Source: Selaginella moellendorffii (lineage: Eukaryota > Streptophyta > Lycopodiopsida > Selaginellales > Selaginellaceae). From it: a stretch of DNA of 64,000 nucleotides. Both the position numbers and the translations under genes were made by a program. The notes under the pieces were generated by a model, which was not told the DNA's origin, searched no databases, and saw nothing but the letters and a program-made list of their open reading frames with translations. Shown here one piece after another: positions 1 to 10,447 of this stretch (its first letter is position 1; each line of letters begins with the position of its first letter). The stretch spans positions 4,219,628 through 4,283,627 of the forward strand of contig NW_003314263.1 of assembly GCF_000143415.4 (NCBI RefSeq). The letters are read 5' to 3'.

Positions 1-381
1 GCCACCATCTGACTGCTCAATATTGTCGCTTGAGAAGAGGCTCAAGAGCTGAAGAAAGACATAGCCAAGCAAGTAGCCTGGAGTATAACCCCCGAAAAAC
101 TGGTGATTAAGAATATCGCAGCAGATCCAAGACCCAATGACGTTTGGGTGAGGCACCGGTGTCTGGATGGTTACCTTTGGGGGATCCGTTGGATACTTTG
201 CCGGTATCTTGACATCCAGGTGGAGCTTCAAGCCCTGATAAGGGCCGCAAAGAGGTGACAAAACCAAGCACATCCGCTGCATGTCTTGCTCATCCACAAC
301 AACGTCAATGCCCTTCAATGGCTCCTTGGCCAGATCCTTGAGATCACGGTGTAGCCGAACTTTCCATGGCGGCGTTGCCAT
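1..381 (-). CDS. Ubiquitin-conjugating (E2/UBC-fold) protein, N-terminal part; runs off the window
   Basis: The reverse strand is open for 127 codons from an ATG at 381-379 to the window edge. The translation starts MATPPWKVRLHRDLKDL and has the E2 landmarks in order: an N-terminal helix, a K-IPAKYPTDPPKV segment like the E2 'YPF-PP' strand, then HPNV followed by WICCDIL, where a cysteine stands at the active-site position (HPN about 10 residues before the catalytic Cys). E2 enzymes carry ubiquitin or a ubiquitin-like protein as a thioester. The stretch after the cysteine (YTPGYLLGYVFLQLLSLFS) matches the E2 crossover helix but is not that of a standard UBC subfamily, so this may be a divergent E2 or an E2-like module of a larger protein. 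The 3' part lies outside the window. The upstream DNA carries a run of 'TTAGGGC/TTAGGG' telobox-like motifs (about 384-410). Confidence 0.7.
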   Translation of the reverse strand, partial: MATPPWKVRLHRDLKDLAKEPLKGIDVVVDEQDMQRMCLVLSPLCGPYQGLKLHLDVKIPAKYPTDPPKVTIQTPVPHPNVIGSWICCDILNHQFFGGYTPGYLLGYVFLQLLSLFSSDNIEQSDGG

Positions 382-475
382 GGTTAGGGCTTAAGAAGGT
401 TTAGGGTATGGGGTTTATGATATCCAAAGGTTTGATATGAATATAAACATTAAGATGAAATCATCCCTATGCCTT

Positions 476-547
476 GCCTTTGTAGCTCAGTGGTAGAGCG
501 CCAGTCTTGTAAACTGGAGGTCCAGAGTTCGATCCTCTGCGGAGGCA
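476..547 (+). tRNA. tRNA-Thr (anticodon UGU)
   Basis: A complete 72-nt cloverleaf can be folded by eye. The acceptor stem is 476-482 with 540-546 (two G-U pairs), the D stem 485-488 with 496-499, the anticodon stem 501-505 with 513-517 enclosing the loop CTTGTAA (anticodon TGT at 509-511), and the T stem 523-527 with 535-539 around TTCGATC. The discriminator is A547 and no CCA is encoded, as expected for a nuclear gene. Internal A and B boxes (TAGCTCAGTGG and GAGTTCGATCC) are well formed and there is no intron. It lies between two protein genes. Confidence 0.95.
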
Positions 548-548
548 A

Positions 549-553
549 TTTTT
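549..553 (+). terminator. RNA polymerase III T-run terminator for tRNA-Thr
   Basis: A run of five T's begins two bases after the tRNA discriminator, the usual Pol III stop signal; a second T5 run follows at about 560-564. Confidence 0.7.
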
Positions 554-695
554 ATCGCATTTTTAGACTTTCCCGCCAATCCACGTGTCAAGCAAAGAGC
601 ATTCTTAAATTTTTTATCCTTGGCCCTTATAAAAGAAGAGCGCAGTGGATCAGAAAATTAGGGTTCTTGGGCGGCATTGTTTTGGATTTCCAGAG

Positions 696-1350
696 ATGAT
701 GCGTCGGGCGATCAATCGGGGCAACAGCGCCGCTGTGCCGGCCACTGTAGCGGCATCGGCAACATTTGTGAGTAATCCAATCCCTCCTGTCGGGCTTCCT
801 CTCTCCCTCGATCTAGTGCTTCTCTGCTAGCAAATTGGGGGGATTTTGCCTGGAATCGCTGCATGCCGGGGCTGGATTTGTTTGCCCGGAGAAATCAGAC
901 TGTCCGTTTTGCCCCCTCTATATGCAGATGTGCTCCAGATTTCGCTATGGCGCATTGTGGTTGAGTGACCTTGGATGGGTACGACCCCCTTGCATTGCAT
1001 GGCCTCCCACCAAAGCGTGTTTGCCTGGTCAATTCTCCTAGATCTCTCTTGTTCTTCCTTTCTTGCCTCTCTAAACCCGATCTTCTTCTTTTTCTTAGAT
1101 GAGGTTCTTCAAGCCGTGCGCCGCGTCTAGCGCCCAGCAAGCGGCGGGCAGCACTCCAAGCTCCTCGGACAAGGAGCCATCGTCGAGAGAGGGCTTCGTG
1201 CACACCCCATCGCTGGAGAAGGAGATGAAGACCAAGGACATCTTCAATGCCGCCAAGCGCAAGGAAGCGGAGGCCGCCGCCGCCGCCGCCGCCGAGAAGA
1301 GCAAGGAACGAGCCGGCGCTGCGGCCTATGGTACTGCGCAGCACAAGTAG
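696..1350 (+). CDS. Small conserved-looking protein of unknown function, 107 aa, two exons
   Basis: Predicted as join(696..767,1099..1350). The first exon begins MMRRAINRGNSAAVPATVAA and ends in frame at a GTGAGT donor (768). The 331-nt intron ends TTTTTCTTAG and the second exon reads MRFFKPCAAS... through an alanine-rich, lysine/glutamate-rich helix (A8 run, about residues 85-95) to GTAQHK and TAG. The second exon alone is open with its own ATG, so translation could also start at 1099 (83 aa). No family is recognised. The charged Ala/Lys/Glu C-terminus suggests a helical or disordered segment. The intron is longer than most in this window. The reverse-strand ORF over the same interval (895-1482) is low-complexity antisense and was not used. 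Confidence 0.5.
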
Positions 1351-1974
1351 GAGGATTGGGCGTCGCTCTGGCGCACAGTCCCACAGGTTTGGAGTGATTT
1401 CCTTCGCTCGTTTGATATCGACGAAAACAGGTAGAACTCTAGTACTGCTCTCTTTCTTTCTAGGTGGTGGTGGTGGAATCATTTAGGTGGTGAAGCTCGG
1501 CTCAGCTCACCGCAAGGATTGTCTCTCTCGATCGATCTCTGCGAGCTAGAGAGGCACAAGAAAAGAGAAAAACTTAAAAAGAGTGGATTTGTATATGTAT
1601 AGCTCCTGTTTTTGGGACTTGGGATCAATCAATCAGTAGACTTTGGTGGATGATGAACTTTTCTTTCTACAGTCGTATCGTACTACATCAAGATCGAATC
1701 TATCTCTATTATTTGATCGAGCTATGAAAGTTTCGGTATCTATCACTCACGGATCACGCACTACAGTGGCTTTTGCTCGCTCTCTCTCCAGCGTTGTCAA
1801 TCAGTGTGTCTGGAATGGAGGCATCAATAATGTCGTGTCGTGTGGATGTAGACATGCGCAGATTTACATGATTGATTGACTGGCTCTTGCGATTAGAAAA
1901 AATCAAGGACGAGAATGATTTTTTTTTTGCTTTTGTTTCACAAGCTCGAGGCTCTTCTCTCTCATTCAGTCTAT
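1351..1974. other. Intergenic region between convergent genes
   Basis: This 0.6-kb stretch holds the 3' flanks of the small gene to the left and the PPR gene to the right. Only short, non-conserved ORFs are present and no repeat or RNA gene was recognised. Confidence 0.6.
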
Positions 1975-3969
1975 TTACATGTTGGCCAGAAGAACAAGAA
2001 GACCAGCGTGCTCGCTCTCCACGGCAATGCTCGCCACCTTTCTCGCGCGCTCCGCATCGTTATGGACTTTGCAAGCGCTGAGGAGCGACACCCACGCAAC
2101 CACGCATGGCTCGAATGGCATCGTTTTCACCACCTCCTCCGCCTCGTCCACCAGCCCGGCTCGTCCCAGCAGATCGATCACGCACAGGAAGTGATCCGCA
2201 GTTGGAGTCGCGAAGTAGTCCCCCGCGATGGAGACGAAGAGCAGCAGTCCTGTTTGGAAGATCCCACCGTGGCTGCAAGCTGCGAGAACGACGATGAAAG
2301 TCACTGCGTCGGGATGGAAGCCTTCGTGATCCATCTTCGCGAACAGCTCCAGCGCCTGGAGCTCGTTCCCGGCGCCCGCGTACGCCGCAAGCATTGCGTT
2401 CCACGACACGACGTTCTTGTTAGCCATGGCGTCGAAGAGGACCCGAGCTTCTCCCAGGCTCCCGCAAGACCCATACATGTTGATGAGCGAGTTCCACACC
2501 ACGGGGTCTCTCGCCACATCGCTGCTGCTCGACACCTCCTCGTGCAAATGCCGGCCCTCTCGCAGCGACGAGGAGCTCGCGCACGCGTCGATCACGCACG
2601 CGAAAGTTATCTCGTCGGGACGAGCGCCTTCCAGATCCATCCTGAGGAACAGCCTCACCGCCTCTTTCTCTTGCTGTTCTTGCTGCGAGTAGCCAGTGAT
2701 GACCGTGTTCCACGACACAGTGTTCCTGGAAGGCATTCTCTCGAACAGAGCTCGGGCTTCCTCCATGTCTCCGGCCTGGGCATACGCGGTTACCACAGCG
2801 TTCCACGAAGCGGTACTCTTTACCGGCATTCGATCGAACAGAACTCTTGCTTCTGTCAGGTTCCCGTTTTGAGCGTAGCCGGCGATCATCGCGTTCCACG
2901 ACACGACGTTCCTGTGAGGCATACTATCGAAAAATTCCCTCGCCTTGCTCAGCTGTCCGTCTTGGGCATAGGCCGTGACCATTGCAGTCCAAGATACTAC
3001 ATCTCGCTGTTGCATCTGGTTGAAGAGATCCATTGCCTCTTTCAGCTGGCCTGCGCTCGCGTACGCGACCACCATCGTCGTCCAGGTCGCGGAATCCTTT
3101 TTCGCCATGCTATCAAACAGTGCTCTCGCTTCTCTCAAGTTTCGATGTTGGGCATATGCTGCAACCATTGCATTCCACGACACGATGTTTCTATCGGGCA
3201 TTATCTCGAAATGTAGTCTCGCATTATCAATCTCACCAGCTTGTATGTATGCTTTCAGCATCGCTGTCCACGAAACAACGTTCTTCCGCGGCATACTTGC
3301 AAACACGGCCTTTGTCTCACCAAGATCACCCCTCGAGGCATATGCGGAGAGAATGGTAGTCCACGAAACTACGTCTGGCGTGGGCATGCTCTTGAACATT
3401 ACGTGAGCTTGATCCATATCCCCGGCTTCACAGTAAGCGGCGAGCATTGTGTTCCAAGTCACAAGGTTCGGGCATGGCATCGCCTCAAACAATGTCCGAG
3501 CATCCTCCAGATGCCCGTTCTTGGCATATGCTGCGATCATGGCATTCCAAGAGACAGCAGTGGGTCTTGGCATAGCGTCGAAGACCACTTTGGCGTCGCT
3601 AGCTTGGCCATTCCGCGCGTACGCAGTGATCATTGCATTCCAGGACACGGCGTTCTTCTCGGGCATGGAATCAAAGAGCCGCCGCGCTTCGCCCAAATGC
3701 CCGTTGTGGGCATATGCGGCAATGAGGATGTTCCAAGAGAAGAGATTCGGCGCCGCGATGGAATCAAAGGCCCGGCGAGCCTCCTCCACGCTGCCGCATT
3801 TGCCGTACATGCCCACCACCAGATTGGAGACGTAGCGGTCCGAGAAGTGGCCGGTGTCGACAATGTGAGCGTGGATCCGGCGGCCCTCGGCGAGATCTCT
3901 GGCCTCGCCGCATCGCTTGAGCCGCGACGCATACACATCCTGCTGCTCCACCGAGATCGCGGTGGACAT
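1975..3969 (-). CDS. PPR protein, PLS/E class, 664 aa, intronless
   Basis: A single open frame runs from ATG at 3969 to TAA at 1975. After a short N-terminus (MSTAISVEQQDVYASRL...), residues of about 25-560 are almost entirely pentatricopeptide repeats, mainly the short S-like form with the signature 'VVSWNAMIAAYAQNG-L-EAR-LFD-MP-RN'. The C-terminus matches the E motif region ('VVAWVSLLSACKVHNDAERARKVA') and stops there without a DYW domain. PPR proteins bind organellar RNA sequence-specifically; E-class members usually act in organellar C-to-U editing, recruiting a DYW deaminase in trans when they lack one. A clear transit peptide is not obvious. The lack of introns fits the retrocopied PPR expansion typical of lycophytes. 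It is divergent from the kiwellin gene, with 224 bp between start codons. Confidence 0.92.
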   Translation of the reverse strand: MSTAISVEQQDVYASRLKRCGEARDLAEGRRIHAHIVDTGHFSDRYVSNLVVGMYGKCGSVEEARRAFDSIAAPNLFSWNILIAAYAHNGHLGEARRLFDSMPEKNAVSWNAMITAYARNGQASDAKVVFDAMPRPTAVSWNAMIAAYAKNGHLEDARTLFEAMPCPNLVTWNTMLAAYCEAGDMDQAHVMFKSMPTPDVVSWTTILSAYASRGDLGETKAVFASMPRKNVVSWTAMLKAYIQAGEIDNARLHFEIMPDRNIVSWNAMVAAYAQHRNLREARALFDSMAKKDSATWTTMVVAYASAGQLKEAMDLFNQMQQRDVVSWTAMVTAYAQDGQLSKAREFFDSMPHRNVVSWNAMIAGYAQNGNLTEARVLFDRMPVKSTASWNAVVTAYAQAGDMEEARALFERMPSRNTVSWNTVITGYSQQEQQEKEAVRLFLRMDLEGARPDEITFACVIDACASSSSLREGRHLHEEVSSSSDVARDPVVWNSLINMYGSCGSLGEARVLFDAMANKNVVSWNAMLAAYAGAGNELQALELFAKMDHEGFHPDAVTFIVVLAACSHGGIFQTGLLLFVSIAGDYFATPTADHFLCVIDLLGRAGLVDEAEEVVKTMPFEPCVVAWVSLLSACKVHNDAERARKVASIAVESEHAGLLVLLANM

Positions 3970-4193
3970 CCACCATAAGCCAGCCCTAGATCCAATCCGA
4001 CGGCGCCCATTTGTGCGCCAGCAAAGCTATGAATTCTATTGCCAATTGGTATGATCGCGAATCGCGACGCTGCGAAGAACAGGCCAAAGTCGACCGGAAT
4101 CGCCAAAGTTCTTGGGTAAAACTGCAAAACAAAGCCACAAAACTACAAGCAAGAGGCCAGTATATATCGCCACCTCCGCGGCATCTCTGAATC

Positions 4194-5012
4194 ATGTCGA
4201 TGGCACGGAGGAGGCAGCTCCTTCTCGTCGTGCTATTCTCAGTCTTCCTCTTGCAGCTCTTGCATTTGGCCGAATCCAATCACAAGCACGGCCACGGTCG
4301 AAGAGGATGTGGGAAGACATGCAAATCCACGGCCAGCTGCAAGAAGGGGCTCGTGTGCTTACAAGGTGAATGCAAGGATGATCCAGACAAGGAGACCACC
4401 ATCTGCAACAAGAACAAGAACAAGAAGAAGAAGCAGCCCAAGAATCCATCAGATCCTCCTTCTTCTCCCCCGGAGATCGAAGCCCCGCCGCCGCCACTCG
4501 AGCCAGCTCCTGGCCAAGGGCAGTGCCGAGCCTCGGGATTCCTCCATGCTCCAAAGAGCTCCAAGGGATGCAAGGATTGCTGCCAGGTCGGGAAATCCTA
4601 CCCGCAGTTCAAGTGCTCGCCTCCGGTGACAAAGTTCACGAAGGCGATTCTCACCGTGAACGATTTCCAGCCGGGAGGGGACGGCGGCGGCGCCTCCGAG
4701 TGTGATTCCAAGTTCCACTCCAACAACGACTTGGTGGTGGCGCTCTCCACCGGATGGTTTGCCAAAGGGAAGCGTTGTGGGCGATTTGTGATCATCCATG
4801 CGCCCAGCGGCAAGAGCGTCCGGGCGAGAGTGGTGGACGAGTGTGACTCTCTTCGTGGCTGCGACGCCGAGCATGGATTCTATCCGCCATGCCAGCCCAA
4901 TCTGGTGGATGCATCGCCCTCAGTTTGGCGCGCGCTGGGGGTCTCGAAAAATAGCGATAAGTTTGGCTGGATGGACATTACTTGGTCGGATGCGCAGGGC
5001 GCCTCGGATTAA
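4194..5012 (+). CDS. Kiwellin / ripening-related (RIPER, Barwin-like) secreted protein, 272 aa
   Basis: One open frame from ATG 4194 (a second in-frame ATG is at 4200). Residues 1-28 form a signal peptide with a hydrophobic leucine-rich core. Next come a small cysteine-rich segment (about 38-62), a lysine/proline-rich linker (about 70-105) and the kiwellin domain (about 108-268) with family landmarks: CCQVGKSYPQFKCSPPVT, a GGDGGG loop, VALSTGWF, VVDECDS, a GCD...PPCQPNLVD block and the C-terminal ITWSDA. Kiwellins are apoplastic double-psi beta-barrel defence proteins, and some bind pathogen effectors. The N-terminal small Cys-rich domain before the proline-rich linker resembles the kissper part. 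TATATAT at 4161-4167 lies close to the start codon, so either the leader is very short or another start site is used. Confidence 0.9.
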   Translation: MSMARRRQLLLVVLFSVFLLQLLHLAESNHKHGHGRRGCGKTCKSTASCKKGLVCLQGECKDDPDKETTICNKNKNKKKKQPKNPSDPPSSPPEIEAPPPPLEPAPGQGQCRASGFLHAPKSSKGCKDCCQVGKSYPQFKCSPPVTKFTKAILTVNDFQPGGDGGGASECDSKFHSNNDLVVALSTGWFAKGKRCGRFVIIHAPSGKSVRARVVDECDSLRGCDAEHGFYPPCQPNLVDASPSVWRALGVSKNSDKFGWMDITWSDAQGASD

Positions 5013-5385
5013 AATTCTGTCCTTCGTGAACAATAGAATAATACAACTCAATTATAATATAATTGATTTTATTAATATTTACTAGTCTTTAGAGCAATGC
5101 AATGGCCACCATTTTTTTATAGCAGCAGCACAAGCTGATCGTCTAAAGAGTTTTCTAAGAAATCTAACCAATATCTGCTTGTGGAGCTTTGATCTTCCCA
5201 CGCCCCAATTTTATTCTCACACTTCTGTGTGATTTTTACGACTTTACCTCACTTTTTTTGCTTGGTGTTGGCTGCTTGTAGTTGTCTCTTTTAAAGCATG
5301 GAGAGATCCTTCCCTTCTTCCTGGAAACCTTAGCTTTCTTCTTACCTTTTCTTTGTTACCAGCCTAGGACTTGGTAACTGCGTTT
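5013..5385. other. Intergenic region, 3' flanks of kiwellin and PLATZ genes
   Basis: AT-rich just after the kiwellin stop (polyadenylation-like AATAGAATAATA motifs about 5030-5045). Nothing else is recognised. Confidence 0.5.
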
Positions 5386-6595
5386 TTACCCTCTAGCTTC
5401 ACCCAAAGTCAAACCACTGCCCAAGTGTGACCTGTGTGGAGTCCCTTTCCTCGCTCGTTGCCTGCCAGGGAAAATCCCCTCCGTCCACGTCACCACCTGA
5501 GGCGGTGTGGACGGGCAGATCCCCACCAGGCCCAACCGCTGTTGGGACATTTCTCCATCTCCATGCTCTTCTTCCTCGAACTCCTTTTCCTCCATAACGT
5601 TTTCCGTTTTCTCTCCTCGATCGGCCGCCTCCTCTACTGGCAGATCAGCTGGAGCGCTGGGCGCATTGTTTGGCGTAGCGATCTTCTCCTGATCGCCGGG
5701 CGTGGGCGTGGCTAGTAGTTCCTGGTGCTGCTGGGATTGGATTTGCTGCGTGTCCAGCTTGAGCTTCTTCCTGGATCTAGATCTCTTGTGAGACACGCCG
5801 TCTTCCGGGTAGACCCGGTGGTTTCCATTGCCGACTTGGGGCTTTGGCTGGACCGTGAAAGTGAGATCGTTGTGCTTGCTGATGCCTTGGAGCTGCACAG
5901 TGAGATCGAAGAAGAAGAAGAGTTTTGGAAAGAATTTGGTGTTGGGCTGCCTACCTTGCATCCCAGCGAGCAGTAGCGGAAGCTCTCGTTGAGGCTCCTC
6001 TCGCAAATCTCGCAAGTCTTGGTGACGCCCTTGGCGAGCTTGGTCTGGGGCCTGCCGTTGAGGAACACCACCCGGGCGCTGTTGATGATGTAGGATTGAA
6101 TGCCGCTCAAGTCGAGCACCTTTTGGATCTCTGACACGCGAATCACGTCGTGGTAGGACGATCGACGAATCTGTACATAGAAAGAAACCCACTGTCAGGC
6201 ATTATATACAAGGCTTCCCTTGAACTCTCTCGATCAATGTCCACCATATCCATATCGGGCAATTGCCCATCTCGGGTAGCCGATCACTTTCGTCTCGGAC
6301 ACCCGAACAACCAAAGAAGTTTCTTTTCATCGCTTTTGCGTACCTGCACGACGTGGTGATTCTTGTGGCAGAATGTACAGCCAAAACAGAGTGGCTCGTC
6401 CATGCAATCCAGGCAGTAGAGGTTGCATTCGATTCGAGCGGCGCTGGTCGACGCGGCGGTCTCGCCAGCGGCCGGGGACGAGCTGGAGGAGCTGTGATTG
6501 TTGCAGGGCTCGAAGAACTTGGCGGAGATGAGGGGCTTGAGCCAAGGGGGGCAAATTGGATAGCTCTTGTGCTGGGCCACCTGGAAATTGGGCAA
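5386..6595 (-). CDS. PLATZ zinc-dependent DNA-binding protein, 324 aa, three exons
   Basis: Predicted as complement(join(5386..5892,5955..6170,6344..6595)), all junctions phase 0 with GT-AG. Exon 1 encodes [16 protein letters not shown], then an Ser/Ala-rich insert and the Cys/His cluster [17 protein letters not shown]...H..H. Exon 2 continues [12 protein letters not shown], the conserved [16 protein letters not shown] block and CEICERSL...CSLGCK. Exon 3 gives LQGISK, a Lys/Arg-rich nuclear-localisation-like patch, an acidic linker and the family tail [13 protein letters not shown] proteins bind A/T-rich DNA and repress transcription in the nucleus. The start is uncertain: MPNFQ at 6595 is open, but an upstream mini-exon supplying ATG at about 6744 with donor GTAAAT and acceptor TTTCCAG (giving [11 protein letters not shown]) fits equally well. 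The C-terminal acidic tail is longer than usual. Confidence 0.9.
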
Positions 6596-6747
6596 GAAAT
6601 TCGATCAATTCCCTCCAGGCATTGGCTCCACAGAGTTGAAATTCATAGAATTCATCGCAATCAGGATGCATGGTCACACTCCAAGCACAAACCAACTGCA
6701 ATTGGACCGATCAATCATGCAAAGAAGAAGAATTTACCATTCTCTTC

Positions 6748-9190
6748 CTCTCCAGGCTCTGTAGTGTCGAATTCCAGGTTCCAAGTGCTCTGCTGGTAAG
6801 AATTGCTCGAGCCCGCAAGAGGGCTGGGCCGAGATACAATGCCGTCACTACTCACCAATTGTCACAGCCCAGATGCATTGCGCAATGGAGCATCGCCGTG
6901 CGAATCAAGAGCACGAAATGCAAGTCTTGCGGTGCAAGAAATTCCTTGCGATTTGTTTACAGCGAAAGCGGCCCGGGAACGAAGCAATCACACTTATCAG
7001 TAGCTCGCACTCCAATTCATTCACACAGCCCTCGGCATGGAATGGGAAATTCGGGGCGACAAGCCATGGAAATCGGTCTGGGCGAGAGGAAGAGAAAAGG
7101 TTTGATGAAGCAAAGGTGTTTAAAAAGAGCTCCAGAGACGGTCGCGGCATCTCCGAAAAACCAACGGCCCAGATGCGTCCGGATCCAACGGCGGGAGATG
7201 TGCCTAGATTTTACAGTATGACATGGGGGGCGTGCTGACGTGGGCCAGTCACGCGTGCGCATTATGGACTCAAATAATTGGCGGAGCGATTTAATATCTC
7301 ATGGTTTTACCCATGGCTATGAATTTAATCAAAGATATATCTGTGGTTTAGTGGCCCCGCAAAGGTTGTAGTCTTGCTCTTGTTGTGCACATTACATGGA
7401 GAATTTGGGGGGAATTTTTTCTGGATAGGTGTAACTTTGGTTTGGTCGTGCTCGTAGCTAGGCCGGTTGGATTCGTGAAAGAGGACTTTATTTTAATTTT
7501 TTTCTAGACGTATATACCACCTTATCATCAACAAAGTTGGGTTAATTAGATGCAATGAAATTAAGCTTTACCAAGATTTTTTAGCTACGAGGAAGAAAAG
7601 CTTGGCTTTCACTACCCTCTAAGTGACTGGTGCGATGTTGAATTTCTTGTAGCGAATAAGATCTGCCTAAGAAGATTCCCAGCTGATTTGGTTTGCGACT
7701 TGTTTAAACTTTAGTTAATCCGGGGTCCCCTCCCCCCACCACCAGTGTATAATCTTTTCTTTGACGATCTATGTGCTCCATGATTGCTCCTGGGATCCAA
7801 GAACAAAACCAAAGAGGAGCGAGCATTTCCTCTTCCTTGACTGGATCCTCAAACAAAAGTTGCCACTGCTGCCTGTGTTGTGCTTCACGTTTCTTTGCCT
7901 GCTCACCAGTTTAAAGCATTGTATCTGTGTGCGTTCTTGGTGAAAAAAACTGACCGGACGGATACGATTCCAACTTGGCCCAGCGCAGCAATATAAAATC
8001 AAAGAATATTTCAGACCTGCAACGTCACCCAAAGCGAAAATCAAAAGCTTGGGTTAGTTGATTCCCAAAGAAGAAGTAGCCATCCCTTTCAAGTGGACTA
8101 ACTCACTCCGCCACTAACTCTCATACTTTGCGCTGAGCTGAGCCGAGCCGGGCTCTCGAGAGGGAGAGCTTTTGTGTGGTAGCATATCCACCAACTAGAG
8201 GCATAAACAAGATGGGCGGAATCAAAAGCTTTGTCATACGGAAAGGCAGCCGTACCTCTGAAAGGAGCGATGAGCGAGCAAAGCACGCTTAGTGTACACT
8301 TGTCTCTCGCTCCTCTCGTCGAGCGAGCACTCGCGAGCTGACTGATTGATTGAGGCCCCGAGATGGAAATGAGCTGCTGCGTGATCTCGTTGATCTCGTT
8401 GGGTGGAGATTCTTGTGAGAGAAACAAAAGGTTGTTCCATCGGGCCAAGGGCGGGTGGCGGTTGCTATAGTTTGATCCCAACACGACAAAGCGCCACCTC
8501 CGAAAGCAAGCCAAACCGACTGTGCCGTGCTTGGAAAGCGTTGTCCCTCGAGCCACCTACAAGCGTACAGCGTTAATATATACGTTTTCTCGGAATTCCT
8601 CTGTGCCCCACCTTTGCAAAGCCAGAAGAAGTATAGCGAGCCAGGCCCACGACTTGTTAACATCAGCCTCCACAAACCAACACAGCGCCCTCGCCCTCTC
8701 AAGCATATCTTGTGATAATGCTTCGCAGTGGTCGAGAGAAATCGAGTTCGTGACAAAGAAAAGCGGAAGGGATTGACCATCCTCTTTCCTCCTCCTCCTC
8801 CTCTTCCTCCTTTTCTCGACCGCTAGTGGGTTTTTGATGATCCACTACATATGGTTTTGACGTTGGCTCCACATGAAGAAAGTTAGAGAAGACAAAAGGG
8901 AATGACGCTATACTAGAATACGTACACATCACGTAGTGATCTCAGTTTTCCATTTTTGTAACACAGTGATCTGAGTGGCCCCTGTACCTGTTCGAGCACG
9001 CAAAAAAGAGTATTGTTACGCTTAGAAGACTAGATACAGAATCTCGTACCTTGCAAAAGAGTGCAATGCACACAGTGAAATCTGCGTGAGATGCCCCTCG
9101 ACATTCATATCCTCTCCTTGGTAAATACTGTGACAACGTGATCTGGAAAAGTCAGCTCTATCTCGTCACCAGCATCAACTCAAAACAATG
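6748..9190. other. Intergenic DNA without a supported gene
   Basis: About 2.4 kb upstream of PLATZ. Several ORFs of 60-160 codons occur on both strands (for example 8098-8780 reverse), but none shows family motifs, sensible splice structure or codon bias, and none was accepted. A CT/TCC-rich tract is at 8785-8820. From about 9090 the sequence begins to resemble the DNA at 10150-10250 (see the relic entry). Confidence 0.5.
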
Positions 9191-9194
9191 TCAA

Positions 9195-9800
9195 CACTGA
9201 GAGCAAGGGAATCAACTGCTTCTTTGAAAAATTCAAGCACTATCAGGGATCGAATCACCACCTCGCACTTCTGGAAAAGCCTCTATCCGCAGGACCTGGA
9301 ACACAGCCCTTCAAAGTTGTCAAGTATCACTGTCTTTCACCGCACCTCTACTGAGCTAAAAAGCATGCCTTGTGAGTGAGAGAGAGAGAGGGAGTACGAC
9401 GGCATCATCCATATCGCGAAACAAACACGCAAAGGAAAGACCTTATTCACCGGATTTTTTCTTTCGCAATGCACGATGAAAGAAACTCTCCTCTGACACG
9501 TAACACATCTTCGGGTATTTTTTCCTGATCCTGTGCAACTTAAACACTGGGAAGCTAGTGCAAAGCCACCGGCTGGATCAGGGAGGGGCTCGCAAGGAAA
9601 ACAGAGGCACCAAATCCATGGAGGAGCATCGCAGGGAACTTTCCAACCTCGCTGCGATTACGAGAGAGCTAGATAATTCCAATCAAGTAGCTAAGAACAT
9701 TGGCAAGAAAATACCTTGTGTGGCTATGATCTTGGGATCGATGGCTCCACATTCACGATACCCCTATAAATATTTTAGGGCTCTTGCTTAGTCGGTTGAT
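9195..9800 (-). pseudogene. Relic copy of the neighbouring alpha/beta-hydrolase gene with its middle exons deleted
   Basis: Three collinear blocks match the hydrolase gene at 10448-12089. 9195-9430 resembles its 3' flank at 10205-10440 (shared words such as GCAGAACCTGGAACACA-like and AACAAACACGCAAAGGAAAG). 9430-9520 resembles the terminal exon around 10430-10520, including the stop region CTTATTCACC. 9590-9700 resembles exon 2/intron 1 at 11660-11780 (GGCACCAAATCCATGGAGGA, then AGAGCTAGAT and CAAGTAGC). Exons 3-5 and most of 6 are missing, so it cannot encode the enzyme. This looks like a tandem duplicate later reduced by an internal deletion. By eye the flank is 75-80% similar, so it is not recent. 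Confidence 0.7.
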
Positions 9801-10447
9801 AAAGTGGAAGTCAAGCTGAATTGGAACGATTGACATGCAATCACGAGGTACTTTGCCACAGGGATTGGGCATGAGAGCGTGTTCTATAGCTCTTGGGAAA
9901 TCTGGTCTCCGCACTGGAAGCCGGGGTTTATCCATGACTACTGTTTTTGGAAAGACGCAGGATGATTTCGGTCCCAAGGTGTGCACTCTAGGTAACAGAG
10001 ACAATTTCCGGCTGAAGTTTCCATTCAGCTCAAATGTTCAACCAGAGCGAGTGGGATTTATATGAACTTCAACAGCATTCTTCTGGATCTCGTCATTAGA
10101 GAGTATGAAAGGAACCATATTGATGTCGAAATTGAGTTGCTTGTAAATCCCAACTTTACAAAGAATGTAAAATGAAGTCTGTGTGAGTTACCAGTTCTTG
10201 CTCAATACTGTGATCTGGGTAAGCTGTATCTCATCACTAGCATCAACATCAAACAGTGGAACTCAACTAGAATCACCATTTCACACTTGTAGACAAGCGT
10301 CTCTCCGCAGAACCTGGAACACAATCCTTCAAGTATCACTGTCTTGCAAGAAAAAGTATACCTTGTGTGTGAGAGCGAGTGGGAGAGGGACAACAGCTTC
10401 GTCCATCTCGTACCTCAAAGGCGAAACAAACACGCAAAGGAAAGACC

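Noticed and set aside
895-1482. 195-codon reverse ORF opposite the small gene
   Set aside because: Low-complexity Arg/Gly/Pro-rich translation that is antisense to the Ala-rich exon and intron; no motif.
1915-3978. Long forward ORFs (up to 433 codons) across the PPR gene
   Set aside because: Antisense shadows of the intronless PPR repeats, with periodic His/Arg-rich translations mirroring the repeat unit.
8098-8780. Reverse ORFs of 152 and 163 codons in the 7-9 kb gap
   Set aside because: No family motif, no consistent exon structure, mixed frames; treated as chance.
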